From NCBI GenBank assembly GCA_022821965.1, contig JAJECN010000011.1:45232-109231 (forward strand): a DNA stretch of 64,000 bases. Reading direction: 5' to 3'. Positions within the stretch are counted from its first letter, which is position 1. Each line of letters opens with the position of its first letter. Under the pieces are notes generated by a model. The model saw only the letters and a program-made list of their open reading frames with translations. It did not search any database and had not been told where the DNA came from. This DNA is from Candidatus Poribacteria bacterium. GTDB taxonomy: Bacteria; Poribacteria; WGA-4E; WGA-3G. The translations under genes were made by a program, and so were the position numbers. Shown piece after piece: positions 43,002-52,567 of this stretch.

Positions 43002-44162
43002 TTAATCTACTTTTTGTTTGAGTTTTCCCCAGAGTGTTGTTTGCTTCTCCGGACTCGGTGAAACAGAGAGAAACCCTTCTGGCACCCACGCTGGCGAGAG
43101 ATCTTGTCCCACACCCTCTACAAGCGGTTTTCCGGGTCCGTTGCCCTCAGCGTCTATAATATAAATGTCAGCGACTTGCCAGAGTGCTCTATGTGAATAA
43201 ACATAGGCGATCCGCTTGCCATCTGGCGACCACGCGGGGGACCCAATCCACGGAAGCGCATTAGTCAGCAGAGGAAAGGCTGGTTCCTTCACAGGTTCAC
43301 GTTTCTCTAATATCTTTTCTCCCTCTATGGGACCGCCTCGGGTGAGTTGGCGAAAGTTTTTGCCATCTACATCAATCACACACAAATGATCTCGCTGGAC
43401 TTGAGGGACGGAGAGACTAAAAGCAACCTGCTTGCCATCTGGCGACCAGGCACATTCACTTCTAAATACACCTTTCATCGCTTGGATATTGCCGTCAGGA
43501 ACCCGTCTCAACCTTTTCCCATCCGAATTCATTACATAGAGACTGGACCTCTCACCCGCCTTGTGGGAGAAAAAAGCGATCTGTTTGCTATCAGGGGACC
43601 ACGCAGGGCGTCCGTGGTAATCTCCAGGGTCTGTTAATTGGAACACATGTGCGCCATTGACATCTGTTTTGTAGATGTGGTCGGTTGTTTTGCCTTGTAG
43701 CACTTCTTCGGGACTTTGCGAAACAAAGGCAATCCATCTACCATCAGGAGACCACGCCGGGGACCATTCACTCTTGTGGTGGTGTATGAGCCGCCGGTGT
43801 TCCTTCGTCCGTGTGTCCATGACATAAATCTTAAAATCTCCGTCTCGTTTGGAAACGTAAGCCAAGAAACGCCCATCTGGTGACCATGTATGAGCAGGCA
43901 CCCATGACGGAACCCAGGTCCCAAACTCGTCTATCGGATGGTTCGTCACGTTGCGGAGGTGTTCACCATTGATGTCCATGACATAGATATCAAAGTTGCC
44001 CGCTCGATTGGAAGCGAAGGAGAGCCGTTCACTTCCAGCAGCGTGTACCCGGCTGTCTATGAACAGCAAACCTCCACCTACAAACAATACAGCCCCTAAT
44101 ACTGTATATAAAAACTCTCTTTTCATGACAAAGAACGGATTCTCAATCCTTATCCATTTCAT
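43002..44162 (-). CDS. Secreted PD40 beta-propeller with LWGKLK tail
   Basis: This 386-residue protein has an N-terminal membrane-export segment (about residues 18-35, with a MKWIRIENPFF lead), then about six PD40 blades ([62 protein letters not shown]). The end SPSPEKQTTLWGKLKQKVD carries the shared tail. It parallels the PD40 protein at 17372, but with more divergent blades. AGAGG lies 5 bp before the ATG at 44162; a later ATG at 44126 has no ribosome site. It may be a TolB-like binding propeller; no TolB N-domain is present. Confidence 0.8.
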   Translation of the reverse strand: MKWIRIENPFFVMKREFLYTVLGAVLFVGGGLLFIDSRVHAAGSERLSFASNRAGNFDIYVMDINGEHLRNVTNHPIDEFGTWVPSWVPAHTWSPDGRFLAYVSKRDGDFKIYVMDTRTKEHRRLIHHHKSEWSPAWSPDGRWIAFVSQSPEEVLQGKTTDHIYKTDVNGAHVFQLTDPGDYHGRPAWSPDSKQIAFFSHKAGERSSLYVMNSDGKRLRRVPDGNIQAMKGVFRSECAWSPDGKQVAFSLSVPQVQRDHLCVIDVDGKNFRQLTRGGPIEGEKILEKREPVKEPAFPLLTNALPWIGSPAWSPDGKRIAYVYSHRALWQVADIYIIDAEGNGPGKPLVEGVGQDLSPAWVPEGFLSVSPSPEKQTTLWGKLKQKVD

Positions 44163-44248
44163 AGTGTCCTCTTAGCAAGGTTTTTGAAAAGGAGGCGACG
44201 GAGCCACCGCTCTGATAGTCAGAATAAGTCTCACCCTACAGCGTGTGC

Positions 44249-46087
44249 TCATTCTACCGCTAATTTATCAGAAATCTGCTTTAATCCCTGTTGATAGTTA
44301 CGATTTTTCGGATCCAGTTTCAACGCTTTTCGGATGGCTTTCTCTGCTTGTGTATAATCGCCGCGCTGAAAGTCAATGAGAGCGAGTGTATTGTAATAAC
44401 TCGCTACGTTCGGATCCAAACGGATAGCTTCTTGAGCATAACGTCGAGCAGTCTCCAAAATCACGCTGTGTTCGCCGCTGTCCCGGTTTTTCCTTGCTAA
44501 TTTTGCATTTAACTGCGCGAGCGCATCATACGCCTTCGGCAATCCAGATGCTAAGTAAGCCTTTTCTGCCGCGCTGAAATCGCCTTTAGTCGCCCGAAGG
44601 TCACCGATAAGATAATAGGTTTCTGTCAAAAATGGTGGTTGAACGGACTTAAGATCATCAGTCGTCGATAAGGAAAGTTCAACAGCCTTTTCAAGTGCCG
44701 CAAGTGCGGCATCAGTCAAATCCGTATTCGGCAGTCGAGATCGACTACCAGCAATCTTTGCTTGATGTGCGTAGCACAATCCAAGGTTGTGATACGCTTC
44801 AGCATCATCTGGCTTCAGTGCCACAATTGTAAGATATGTATCGGTTGCTTCCGTATAACGCGCCTGATTCATTAGAATCATCGCAATTTTTAGATGTGCT
44901 TCTAAAAACTGAGGATCGAGTGCGACCGCTTGTCGGTAGTGTTTTAGCGCGGGTTTTGTTTTATTTTGCCTGAGATACGTTAATCCGAGTCCTGCGTGTG
45001 CTTTAGCGAAGTCCGGTTGAAGTTCCAACGCTTTTTGTTGTGCGGTTATCGCCTCCGAGTATTTTTCAAGCATGGTGTGGGCGACACCGATGCCGTTATA
45101 AGCAGCGACCAGTTGTGGGTCCATTCCGAGTGCTTTTTGATACTCCCAGACGGCTTTTTCGTAGTGTCCGTCTCTGAGGTAAAGCCTGCCGATGTTGGCG
45201 AGAACTTGTGCTCGCTCGGTTGTGCCTTGTGTCCGCTGGAGTGCACCGCGCAACTCGTGCAGTGGCGTAAGTGCCGCCTTTCGTTCCTCAAATAGTGCCA
45301 TCTGTTCACGAGCGGCTGCGGTATCTCCAGCGCGGAGATACGCCTGTGCGAGATTATAGAGTACCTCAACGAGTGCTGGATCTTTTTCGTACGCAGTGCG
45401 ATAAGCGTTGATAGCATCAGCCCACTGCTTTTGTTGTGCGTAGAGGAGTCCTAACTGATAGTGGGCAGATGCAAATTCTGGTGCAATAGTGATTGCTTGT
45501 CGTTGATGGTGAACCGCTGCTGCATGTTCGCCACGCTTGCTATAGACATTCCCGAGTTGGTGATGAATCATCTCATCGTTTGGGTCTAACCCAATCGCTA
45601 CTTTGTAAGCATCAAGTGCCTCAGTGTAACGGTGCATGTTCGCGTAAGCACTCGCCAAAGCAGCGTGACTATATGCCCAGTCAGGTTGATACGCAATTGA
45701 GCGTTCATAAGCGGTTATGGCATCCTCAAACCTTTCAAGCCCTGTATATGCCAACCCCAAACCGTAGTAAACTGTCGGAATATCCGAATCGGGTGGAGGT
45801 GTTGTGGTTCCCAGAACTCCGTTCGCTTCAACAATTGCTATTACCTGTTGATATTCGGTAATCGCTTCAGTGTATGCCTCAATTTGAAGGTACACCTTCG
45901 CAAGTTTCAAGCGAATTTCGGTCTGAGTACCGTCGGCAGCCAACTGCGCCTTGTAAGCACGAATTTGCGCCGTGATGTCCGCACCACCTGTTTCCTGACA
46001 GAACGCGTCTGGAACCTGTGAGAGGGTAAGATGGCACCCTATGAGTGCCACTAACGCAAATGTGTAATAGGAAAGTTTCCGTACCAC
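44249..46087 (-). CDS. Secreted TPR-repeat protein
   Basis: The 612-residue protein starts at GTG 46087 (MVRKLSYYTF) behind GGAGGG, with a signal peptide (about 1-30, CHLTLSQVPDAFC; a Cys at about 18 could also be a lipid site). It then has about 14 tetratricopeptide repeats across the length (AYNGIGVAHTMLEKYSEAIT, AYHNLGLCYAHQAK, YYNTLALIDFQRGDYTQAEKAI). TPR domains serve as scaffolds for protein complexes; here it would act outside the cytoplasmic membrane. It follows the PD40 gene's start by 86 bp in the same orientation; no shared transcript is certain. Confidence 0.85.
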   Translation of the reverse strand: MVRKLSYYTFALVALIGCHLTLSQVPDAFCQETGGADITAQIRAYKAQLAADGTQTEIRLKLAKVYLQIEAYTEAITEYQQVIAIVEANGVLGTTTPPPDSDIPTVYYGLGLAYTGLERFEDAITAYERSIAYQPDWAYSHAALASAYANMHRYTEALDAYKVAIGLDPNDEMIHHQLGNVYSKRGEHAAAVHHQRQAITIAPEFASAHYQLGLLYAQQKQWADAINAYRTAYEKDPALVEVLYNLAQAYLRAGDTAAAREQMALFEERKAALTPLHELRGALQRTQGTTERAQVLANIGRLYLRDGHYEKAVWEYQKALGMDPQLVAAYNGIGVAHTMLEKYSEAITAQQKALELQPDFAKAHAGLGLTYLRQNKTKPALKHYRQAVALDPQFLEAHLKIAMILMNQARYTEATDTYLTIVALKPDDAEAYHNLGLCYAHQAKIAGSRSRLPNTDLTDAALAALEKAVELSLSTTDDLKSVQPPFLTETYYLIGDLRATKGDFSAAEKAYLASGLPKAYDALAQLNAKLARKNRDSGEHSVILETARRYAQEAIRLDPNVASYYNTLALIDFQRGDYTQAEKAIRKALKLDPKNRNYQQGLKQISDKLAVE

Positions 46088-46105
46088 TTGCTACCCTCCG
46101 AGTAC

Positions 46106-46124
46106 GGGCGAGGTAACCTCGCCC
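46106..46124 (-). terminator. Palindrome GGGCGAGG / CCTCGCCC
   Basis: Eight-base perfect arms around TAA, 8 bp after the stop of the DUF1080 gene; the same family as the REP-like palindrome at 8771-8793. Confidence 0.55.
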
Positions 46125-46131
46125 CTACAAT

Positions 46132-46797
46132 TTAAAAACGTTGTTTGAGGTGACCCCACGTGGTAGCCAATTTATCCATCGGTTCCACTGGGGTAAGATT
46201 GATGATAGCATCCCCAGAGACCGTGACATCATCGAAACTCGCGGCGGTTTCCCATGCCCAGACACCGGCTTGCCCAGCGGGATATCCGGCACCAGTTTCA
46301 TCCTTAAGTTCGCCCTGTTCTTCACCATTAATCCAGAGTTTCATTGAAGTGCCTTCCACGACAACTCGCATGTCAAACCATTCGTCATTCGCAACAGTGA
46401 TGTTCTTTCCAGCGAGTTCACCTATCTTGTCGCGAGCATCCCACGCGCCTTCCTTATGTCGCCAAAGTTCTGTCTTATTATTTGGGACATTGAGATAGTA
46501 GACATAGTATTCCATCTCGCTTTGGGCGCGAAAAACAACACCTGCCCAGTTTCCCTCATCAAGCCGAACTTTCGCCTCAACGGTGTAATCGTCCCATTCA
46601 GAATCACCAACGAGGGAGTGCTCAGCTCTACCGCCCTTAGCGAGTTTATAAATGCCGTCCTCAATACTCCATGAACCATTAGCAGGTTTCCAGTCGTCCG
46701 CGTCCGATTCAAACGACCAAGTCTGTTCGCCTGCAAAAGCGAAAGATGCCATGAGTACGAGGCAACAACTTATAACAGTTGAAAAGAAATATTTCAT
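46132..46797 (-). CDS. Secreted DUF1080-type jelly-roll protein with TTWGHLK tail
   Basis: Start at ATG 46797 (MKYFFSTVIS), giving 221 residues, behind AAGGAG. It has a signal peptide (about 1-22, ending FAFAG) and a single concanavalin-like DUF1080 domain (WSFESDADDWKPANGSWSIE, WAGVVFRAQSEMEYYVYYLN, ASFDDVTVSGD). Such domains occur in sugar-modifying or sugar-binding proteins (3-keto-disaccharide hydrolases), but catalysis here is not shown. The tail PVEPMDKLATTWGHLKQRF is the shared form. The next gene upstream is a close paralog. Confidence 0.85.
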   Translation of the reverse strand: MKYFFSTVISCCLVLMASFAFAGEQTWSFESDADDWKPANGSWSIEDGIYKLAKGGRAEHSLVGDSEWDDYTVEAKVRLDEGNWAGVVFRAQSEMEYYVYYLNVPNNKTELWRHKEGAWDARDKIGELAGKNITVANDEWFDMRVVVEGTSMKLWINGEEQGELKDETGAGYPAGQAGVWAWETAASFDDVTVSGDAIINLTPVEPMDKLATTWGHLKQRF

Positions 46798-46885
46798 AAT
46801 ATCGCTCCTTTTATAGAAAGTTGCCTCAAAAGTTTTCAACGAGGTTCTCACGCAGAAAACTTTTGAGGCTGAGTCTTACGCAAAA

Positions 46886-47566
46886 TTAGTAAGTCCGTTT
46901 GAGCCGTCCCCATGTTGTTGCGAGTTTGTTATTCGGTTCAACAGCGAGGGTGTCCTCGATATTATCACCACTAACGGTGAAATCATCAAAACTCGCCTCG
47001 GTTTCCCATGCCCACACGCCGACTTGGCCGGTTTTGTAGGCATCATCTTTATGTTCACCCTGAAGTTTACCGTTGAGATAAATCTGAAATTCACTACCTT
47101 CAACGACAACCTTCATATCAATCCATTCGCCGTTCTTTATTTGGACCTTCTCAACAGCTGGGATTTGCGCGACATTGTCGCGAGCATTCCAGGCACCATC
47201 TTTGTGTCGCCAGAGTTCCGTTTTGTTATTTGGGACATTGAGATAGTAGACGTAGTACTCCATCTCACTTTCGGCGCGAAAAACAATACCCGCCCAATGG
47301 TGATTATCCAATCGAACTTTCGCCTCAATGGTGTAATCATCCCAGTCCTCTTCACCAACGAGAGAGTGTTCCGCTTGTCCACCCTTGTCAACGTGATAGA
47401 CTCCTTTTGCAATTTCCCACTTTCCGTTGGCAACTTTCCAGTCATCGTGCTTTTCTTCAAAGTCCCACAATTGGGTACCCGCGTACGTCGGTAGCGAAAA
47501 TGCCAAACCGAAAAGCACAACGAGACTTAACACCGCTAACTTCGGCACTATGATAGTTACTCTCAT
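46886..47566 (-). CDS. Secreted DUF1080-type jelly-roll protein with TTWGRLK tail
   Basis: This 226-residue paralog of the gene above (WDFEEKHDDWKVANGKWEIA, WAGIVFRAESEMEYYVYYLN, ASFDDFTVSGD) has a signal peptide (about 1-30) and ends AVEPNNKLATTWGRLKRTY. GGAGG lies 6 bp before the ATG. A promoter lies at 47652-47680. It and its neighbour probably arose by tandem duplication and may be on one transcript. Function is probably carbohydrate binding at the cell surface; the shared WRHKDGAW block suggests a common ligand. Confidence 0.85.
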   Translation of the reverse strand: MRVTIIVPKLAVLSLVVLFGLAFSLPTYAGTQLWDFEEKHDDWKVANGKWEIAKGVYHVDKGGQAEHSLVGEEDWDDYTIEAKVRLDNHHWAGIVFRAESEMEYYVYYLNVPNNKTELWRHKDGAWNARDNVAQIPAVEKVQIKNGEWIDMKVVVEGSEFQIYLNGKLQGEHKDDAYKTGQVGVWAWETEASFDDFTVSGDNIEDTLAVEPNNKLATTWGRLKRTY

Positions 47567-47651
47567 AGTTTTCCTCCATTTTTGTCAATATAATTTAGAC
47601 ATTCACCAGGCCATTCCTCACTATTACAGCAACAGCCGGAATTCTGTAAAT

Positions 47652-47680
47652 AGAATAACGTTAAAAATCAAAAAAGTCAA
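47652..47680 (-). promoter_or_regulatory. Promoter for the DUF1080 pair
   Basis: Minus strand: TTGACT (47680-47675), 17 bp, TATTCT (47657-47652). The adjacent sequence 47725-47760 holds a GTAGGGTT / AACCCAACCTAC inverted repeat. Confidence 0.6.
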
Positions 47681-47917
47681 CACTAACTTCATGACCCTTG
47701 AAGTCATTTTCTATGTGCGATTTTTCGTAGGGTTCCGCTCAACCCAACCTACACGATAGTTCAGACAACCAAACTCCACATGTTGATTACTAATCGTTGA
47801 TGCTCGATAGCCTTTAATTAAGACTTGCATTTGAATCCACTATGATGTATCCTAAAGAGTGTTGAGACAGACTTCACCCTAACTATCAAAAAATGACAGA
47901 ATCGAAAGGAAAACGTT

Positions 47918-48895
47918 TTGCGTATAAAGATTTTGATTGCCCTTTTCATCGCATGTTTCGCTGTAATAGAGACAGCCCCTGCGGCACTGAAAGTTGGACT
48001 CATCTATGATGTAACAGGACGCGGTGATCTCTCATTTTGTGATGCCGCCTACGCGGGCGCGAAAAAAGCGAAGGATGAATGGGGATTTAAACTCACAGAG
48101 GTTACCCCAAGCCTCAGTACAGATACTGAACTGACACTCCGCAGACTCGCGAAACTAAAATACGATCTTATCATCGGTGTTGGTTTTCTCTTTCAAGAAC
48201 CGATGAAGCGCGTCGCAAGCGATTTTCCTGATGTCAAGTTCGCGCTTATTGATGCAGTCATAGAACAACCGAATGTCGCATCACTCACCTACCGAGCACA
48301 CGAAGGCACGTTCCTTGCCGGGGTCATCTCAGCATTGAAAACAGAGACAAAACAGATCGGTTTCATTGGCGGGATGAAGGTGCCACTCGTTGAGGCGTTT
48401 GAAATAGGTTTCGGTGCTGGCATCAAAGCGACGAATCCAGACATTAAATTCATAGCGGATTACGTCGGTGTCACACCGCAAGCGTTCAACGATCCAGCGA
48501 AAGCCAAAGAACTCGCGCTCGCCCAATATAACCGCGGGATAGATATTATCCTTGCCGCCGCTGGAGCAAGCGGACTTGGAGTACTTGAAGCCGCAAAATC
48601 TACAAAAAAATCGATCATCTGGGTTGATTCTAATGGTAACCACCTCGCTCCCGGTTTAGTGCTCACGAGCGTCATCAAAGGTGTGGAAATATCTGTCTAT
48701 GAGACAATAAAGAGTGTCCAAGAAGGGAATTTCTCCGGAGGCTTGAAAGATTACGGGCTTAAAGAGGGAGGCGTTACGTACATCGTTGATGACGTGAACC
48801 GCGCCCTGCTCCCAGACGAGATTTTGAAACAGGTCGAGGTATTTAAAGCGAAAATTATCGCGGGCGACATTGTTGTTCCGCACGAACGGCAGTAG
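47918..48895 (+). CDS. BMP/PnrA-type substrate-binding protein
   Basis: The 325-residue protein starts at TTG 47918 behind GAAAGGA and has a signal peptide (about 1-22, CFAVIETAPAALK). The BMP family signature is present: VGLIYDVTGRGDLSFCDAAYAGAKKAKDE shortened here to VGLIYDVTGRGDLSF, then IGVGFLFQEPMKRVASDFP, FALIDAVIEQPNV, GTFLAGVISAL and GFIGGMKVPLVEAF. These proteins bind purine nucleosides or related compounds for an ABC importer. The ATPase gene follows after 2 bp, but no permease is present. A possible promoter (TTGCAT, 17 bp, TATCCT) lies at 47825-47853. Confidence 0.9.
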   Translation: MRIKILIALFIACFAVIETAPAALKVGLIYDVTGRGDLSFCDAAYAGAKKAKDEWGFKLTEVTPSLSTDTELTLRRLAKLKYDLIIGVGFLFQEPMKRVASDFPDVKFALIDAVIEQPNVASLTYRAHEGTFLAGVISALKTETKQIGFIGGMKVPLVEAFEIGFGAGIKATNPDIKFIADYVGVTPQAFNDPAKAKELALAQYNRGIDIILAAAGASGLGVLEAAKSTKKSIIWVDSNGNHLAPGLVLTSVIKGVEISVYETIKSVQEGNFSGGLKDYGLKEGGVTYIVDDVNRALLPDEILKQVEVFKAKIIAGDIVVPHERQ

Positions 48896-48897
48896 AA

Positions 48898-50427
48898 ATG
48901 ACACACGCACCAATTATTGAAATGCACGGCATCAGCAAGCGATTTGGACAAGTGCAGGCAAATGACGCAGTGGATTTCACGCTCCAACACGGTGAGATAC
49001 ATGCCATCGTCGGCGAAAATGGTGCTGGTAAATCTACATTGATGAAAATCCTCTACGGACTGTATCAACCCGATGCAGGCGAGATCTTCGTCAATGGCAA
49101 TCGAGTGAATATTTCTTCTCCGCGGCGTGCGATGCATCTCGGTTTAGGAATGGTGCAGCAACATTTCACGCTTATCCCTGTTTTCACAGCACTCCAGAAC
49201 ATTATCCTCGCCAAAGAACCCCGCAAATTCAGCGCGCTGCTTGACTACCAACAGGCAGAAGAAAGGATTACGGCACTTGCGGCGCAGCTCGGCTTTGATG
49301 TACCACTGAACGTTCCTGTTGAATCGTTGCCGATTGGGGCACAGCAACACACCGAAATTCTGAAAGTCCTTTATCACGGCGCGGACATCCTCATCATGGA
49401 TGAGCCGACAGCCGTACTTGCGCCACAAGAAGTCGAAGGGCTTTTTAACTGTATGCGGAATCTCAGAAGTGAAGGAAGGAGTCTCATTATCATCACACAC
49501 AAACTTGATGAAGTCATGGCAATAGCCGACACCGTCACGGTGATGAGACGCGGACAGACCGTCGCCTCCTCTCCTATTGCCGACACCGATCCTGCAACGT
49601 TGGCGGAAATGATTCTCGGCGAACCTATTATCCCCGTCTCCATGCCGCGGGAGCAGACTGGGAAAGCAACACCGCTAATCCACTTAGAAAATGTCACGCT
49701 CTCTGGAGGTTCAAACACCACAAAGAGACATAAATGGAAAAACGCGATAAAAAATAAAGAGTCCGGCAAACGGCATCTCGACGAAATTAACCTTGAAATT
49801 TTCCCCGGTGAAATTGTCGGCATCGCAGGTGTAGAAGGGAACGGACAAACAGAACTGATTCAAGTTCTGACAGGTTTACGACACATTGATAGCGGAACGC
49901 TTACGTCAAACAGCGAACGGATTGCGCATGTCCCCGCTGATAGACACCGACACGGAATTAGCCTCAACGACCGAATTGATGATAATTTCATCATTGGACA
50001 TCATAAAAACAGACGTTTCTGCCGCCACGGGATACTTCAACGCAAATCGATTCAGCGTTCTGCACTAAACGCACTTGATAAATACCAGATCCGTGTTGGG
50101 GACATTATACATCCGATAAGGACCCTCTCCGGTGGAAATCAGCAGAAAGTCGTTGTCGCTCGTGAATTAGAGGCGAACCCCGAAGTGATTATCGCCGCAC
50201 ACCCAACACGGGGATTGGACATTCACGCAGCAGAATTCGTCCATACCCGGCTTATTCACGCACGGAATCGCGCAAAAGCTGTTTTACTGGTTTCCTCCGA
50301 ACTCGACGAACTGCTCCACCTCAGCGACAGGATCGCGGTGATGTACAATGGAAAAATCGTGGGTATTGTGAAACCCGAAGAAACGACCAAACAAGAATTA
50401 GGTGCCTTGATGCTGGGATTAAATTAA
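48898..50427 (+). CDS. Sugar/nucleoside-type ABC transporter ATPase (two nucleotide-binding domains)
   Basis: A 509-residue duplicated ATPase. Domain 1 (about 1-240) has GENGAGKST (Walker A) and ADILIMDEPTAVLAP (Walker B). Its signature loop reads LPIGAQQHTEILK, a degenerate form. Domain 2 (about 255-509) has a changed Walker A, GVEGNGQTEL, but keeps the signature LSGGNQQKVVVARELE and an altered Walker B (VIIAAHPTRGLDI). This split of features is typical of MglA/RbsA-type ATPases that pair with BMP binding proteins. Expected permease genes (two) do not follow; the next gene is an amidohydrolase. The substrate is not known. Confidence 0.93.
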   Translation: MTHAPIIEMHGISKRFGQVQANDAVDFTLQHGEIHAIVGENGAGKSTLMKILYGLYQPDAGEIFVNGNRVNISSPRRAMHLGLGMVQQHFTLIPVFTALQNIILAKEPRKFSALLDYQQAEERITALAAQLGFDVPLNVPVESLPIGAQQHTEILKVLYHGADILIMDEPTAVLAPQEVEGLFNCMRNLRSEGRSLIIITHKLDEVMAIADTVTVMRRGQTVASSPIADTDPATLAEMILGEPIIPVSMPREQTGKATPLIHLENVTLSGGSNTTKRHKWKNAIKNKESGKRHLDEINLEIFPGEIVGIAGVEGNGQTELIQVLTGLRHIDSGTLTSNSERIAHVPADRHRHGISLNDRIDDNFIIGHHKNRRFCRHGILQRKSIQRSALNALDKYQIRVGDIIHPIRTLSGGNQQKVVVARELEANPEVIIAAHPTRGLDIHAAEFVHTRLIHARNRAKAVLLVSSELDELLHLSDRIAVMYNGKIVGIVKPEETTKQELGALMLGLN

Positions 50428-50478
50428 GCAAGGTTAAAAACTTCGCCAGCGAATAGGAAACGTTCTCAGGAGAAAAAA

Positions 50479-51327
50479 ATGATAATTGATTCCCATACAC
50501 ATGCCTGGCCCCGGTGGCCCTATCAACCTCCTGTCCCCGATGATGAGAGTCGTGGCAAAGTCGAACAACTCCTCCACGAGATGGATCTGCACGATATTGA
50601 CCAAGCAGTACTTATCTGCGCACGGATTGACAGAAATCCAGAAAATAACGATTACGTCGCAGCGTGTGTCAAACGCTATCCTGATCGGTTGATTCAATTC
50701 GCCGATGTAGATTGCTCATGGACAGAAACGTATCACACGCCGGGTGCAGCCGAACGTCTAAAGGAAGCTGCAGAGGCATACAACCTCAAGGGCTATACAC
50801 ATTATCTCAAAGGCGATGACGACGGCAGCTGGTTCTTTTCGGACGACGGACAACGCTTCTTTCAAACAACAGCCGAATTGGGACTCATCGCCAGCATCGC
50901 CATGGGAAGCCACCAACACGAACCGCTCCAAAAACTCGCTGCGCAGTTCCCGACAGTCCCATTTCTGTGTCATCACATGGGGGGGGCGCGAGCGGGTGAA
51001 GCACATCCATATCCACAGTTGAAACAGGTACTTGCCTCGGCGGATCTACCGAATATTCACATCAAGATGTCGGGTTTCGCTTATGTATCGCAGGTCTCGT
51101 GGGATTATCCACAATCCGACACACACTGGATTGTACGTGCCCTCTACGAACATTTCGGTCCCGGTCGTCTCTGTTGGGGATCGGACTATCCGGTTGTTCG
51201 GAACTTTATGACATATCAACATGCGCTGGAGGCATTTCGAACGCACTGTACGTTTATCCCAGAAACGGACAAGGCAGAGATTTTAGGAGGAACACTTCAG
51301 CGTCTGTTGACAGATGCTCGAAAATAG
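50479..51327 (+). CDS. Amidohydrolase-family TIM-barrel hydrolase
   Basis: The 282-residue protein begins with the family's metal site (MIIDSHTHAWP, HxH) and has HHMGGARAGE in the middle and WGSDYPVV near the C-terminus (catalytic Asp). The type is the metal-dependent hydrolase/lactonase group (for example 2-pyrone-4,6-dicarboxylate lactonase relatives), with no transmembrane segment. CAGGAG lies before the ATG. It follows the ABC ATPase by 51 bp in the same direction and may process the imported compound, but this is inference from position only. Confidence 0.85.
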   Translation: MIIDSHTHAWPRWPYQPPVPDDESRGKVEQLLHEMDLHDIDQAVLICARIDRNPENNDYVAACVKRYPDRLIQFADVDCSWTETYHTPGAAERLKEAAEAYNLKGYTHYLKGDDDGSWFFSDDGQRFFQTTAELGLIASIAMGSHQHEPLQKLAAQFPTVPFLCHHMGGARAGEAHPYPQLKQVLASADLPNIHIKMSGFAYVSQVSWDYPQSDTHWIVRALYEHFGPGRLCWGSDYPVVRNFMTYQHALEAFRTHCTFIPETDKAEILGGTLQRLLTDARK

Positions 51328-51363
51328 CATCTCCTCACTTTCCAACCCAAGGAGAAGAGAACG

Positions 51364-51423
51364 ATGACCCGTTTAAGTTTAAATTGCGACACGCAACACA
51401 GAACAAATGAAACCGAAGACTGA
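51364..51423 (+). CDS. Possible 19-residue small ORF
   Basis: AAGGAGAAGAGAACG precedes ATG 51364, which opens a 19-codon frame (MTRLSLNCDTQHRTNETED) ending at TGA 51423. The strong ribosome site is the only support; it may be the remnant of a lost gene. Confidence 0.25.
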   Translation: MTRLSLNCDTQHRTNETED

Positions 51424-51440
51424 GAGTTTCCGCAAAAAAG

Positions 51441-51470
51441 TTGACATTTCTATACGAGTTACGGTATAAT
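51441..51470 (+). promoter_or_regulatory. Promoter for the DUF1326 gene
   Basis: TTGACA (51441-51446), 18 bp, TATAAT (51465-51470). Confidence 0.75.
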
Positions 51471-51567
51471 AACACCAAATGATGTAGTCGTATGTTCGCG
51501 ACCGGTAACGCGAATGTGATTCGCAAACTACATTTGGATTAAAGTATAGCGCAAGGAGGAATAGTTT

Positions 51568-52221
51568 ATGAAAGGTATTCTTGTTTTAACAACACTCGCG
51601 CTGACCTTCATAGCTGGCTTCGCTTTTGCCACTGAATCATCAACTGTGCAAGGCGAATATATTGAAGCCCGTTCCGCGAGTGTCTACGTTGGGGCGTGTC
51701 ATTTTGGTTCCGAATTTGTGGAAGGTGGCAGAGAGGCAACCGCTGTCTGGAACATTCAGAACGGAAGCTGGAACGACGTTTCTCTGGAGAACTTAACCGT
51801 TGTTGCTGTTATTAGTGCAAAAAACAACCTGGCAATTGACACTGAAACCCGCAAGAGCGTGTTGTATATGGATCCAAGCACCACGCCAGAACAGCGTGCT
51901 GCACTCAAGGACATGTTAACAACGAAACGCGCGGACGTTTTAGGTAACATTGTTGCAACCCAAACCGCTTCTATCGAATTCTCGAAAGAAGGCACCAGAT
52001 ACGACCTAACGGTTGGAAGGGTCCTCGCACTGTCAGCGAACCGCTATCCGTGTGCCGGATGCACACAGCCACATCAGATCTGGTATAAACCCCTGACAAC
52101 GATTCAGAACGCGATCGTCGGCAAATCTGAAGTCTATCGTTATAAAGACACTCACCTCCCGGTGACGTGGCAGCAAAGCAGCGCAGAGAACAACATCTTT
52201 GTCGGTGACTTTTCGATCTAA
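51568..52221 (+). CDS. Secreted DUF1326-like protein
   Basis: The 217-residue protein has a signal peptide (about 1-22, ending FAFA) and resembles DUF1326 (VQGEYIEARSASVYVGACH, GREATAVWNIQNGSWN, TVVAVISAKNN, STTPEQRAALKDML). A CAGC motif (YPCAGCTQPHQIWY) near residue 160 may bind metal or form a disulfide. Function of DUF1326 is unknown. AAGGAGG lies before the ATG and a near-consensus promoter is found 98 bp upstream. It stands alone in its transcription unit. Confidence 0.8.
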   Translation: MKGILVLTTLALTFIAGFAFATESSTVQGEYIEARSASVYVGACHFGSEFVEGGREATAVWNIQNGSWNDVSLENLTVVAVISAKNNLAIDTETRKSVLYMDPSTTPEQRAALKDMLTTKRADVLGNIVATQTASIEFSKEGTRYDLTVGRVLALSANRYPCAGCTQPHQIWYKPLTTIQNAIVGKSEVYRYKDTHLPVTWQQSSAENNIFVGDFSI

Positions 52222-52324
52222 AGGTATTGATGTCTGTAGTTGCCTGTGGTAACTACAGACACTACTTACACGCCTCAGTCAGACTTGACAGCAATTTGGA
52301 TCTGATAAGAAGGCATGCAGAACA

Positions 52325-52567
52325 GTGAAGTCAACCCAATACTTCCTTAAAATGCGTGAAAAGCCGGACCGTCAGCGCATAAAGACCAAATGGATCGACG
52401 ATACCATCGAAAATCCGATTCACATAGAAGTCCAATCAGATGGTAGAATAAGAAAGTGGAAAAAAATTGAGGAAGAGGGTAAATTTCTTAGAGTCGTTTT
52501 GCTCGAAGATGGAGAAACGGTGCATAATGCCTTTTTTGATAGAAACTTTAAGGAACAACGCCAATGA
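52325..52567 (+). CDS. Small basic protein, first gene of a coupled pair
   Basis: An 80-residue basic protein from GTG 52325 (MKSTQYFLKM), with AAGAAGG upstream. Blocks such as IKTKWIDDTIENPIHIE, GRIRKWKKIEEEGKFLRVV and ETVHNAFFDRNFK are characteristic of a small protein family that commonly precedes DUF2283 genes. It overlaps the next gene by 4 bp (ATGA). The layout is that of a type II toxin-antitoxin module, with this the probable toxin, but no RNase fold residues could be assigned. Confidence 0.75.
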   Translation: MKSTQYFLKMREKPDRQRIKTKWIDDTIENPIHIEVQSDGRIRKWKKIEEEGKFLRVVLLEDGETVHNAFFDRNFKEQRQ

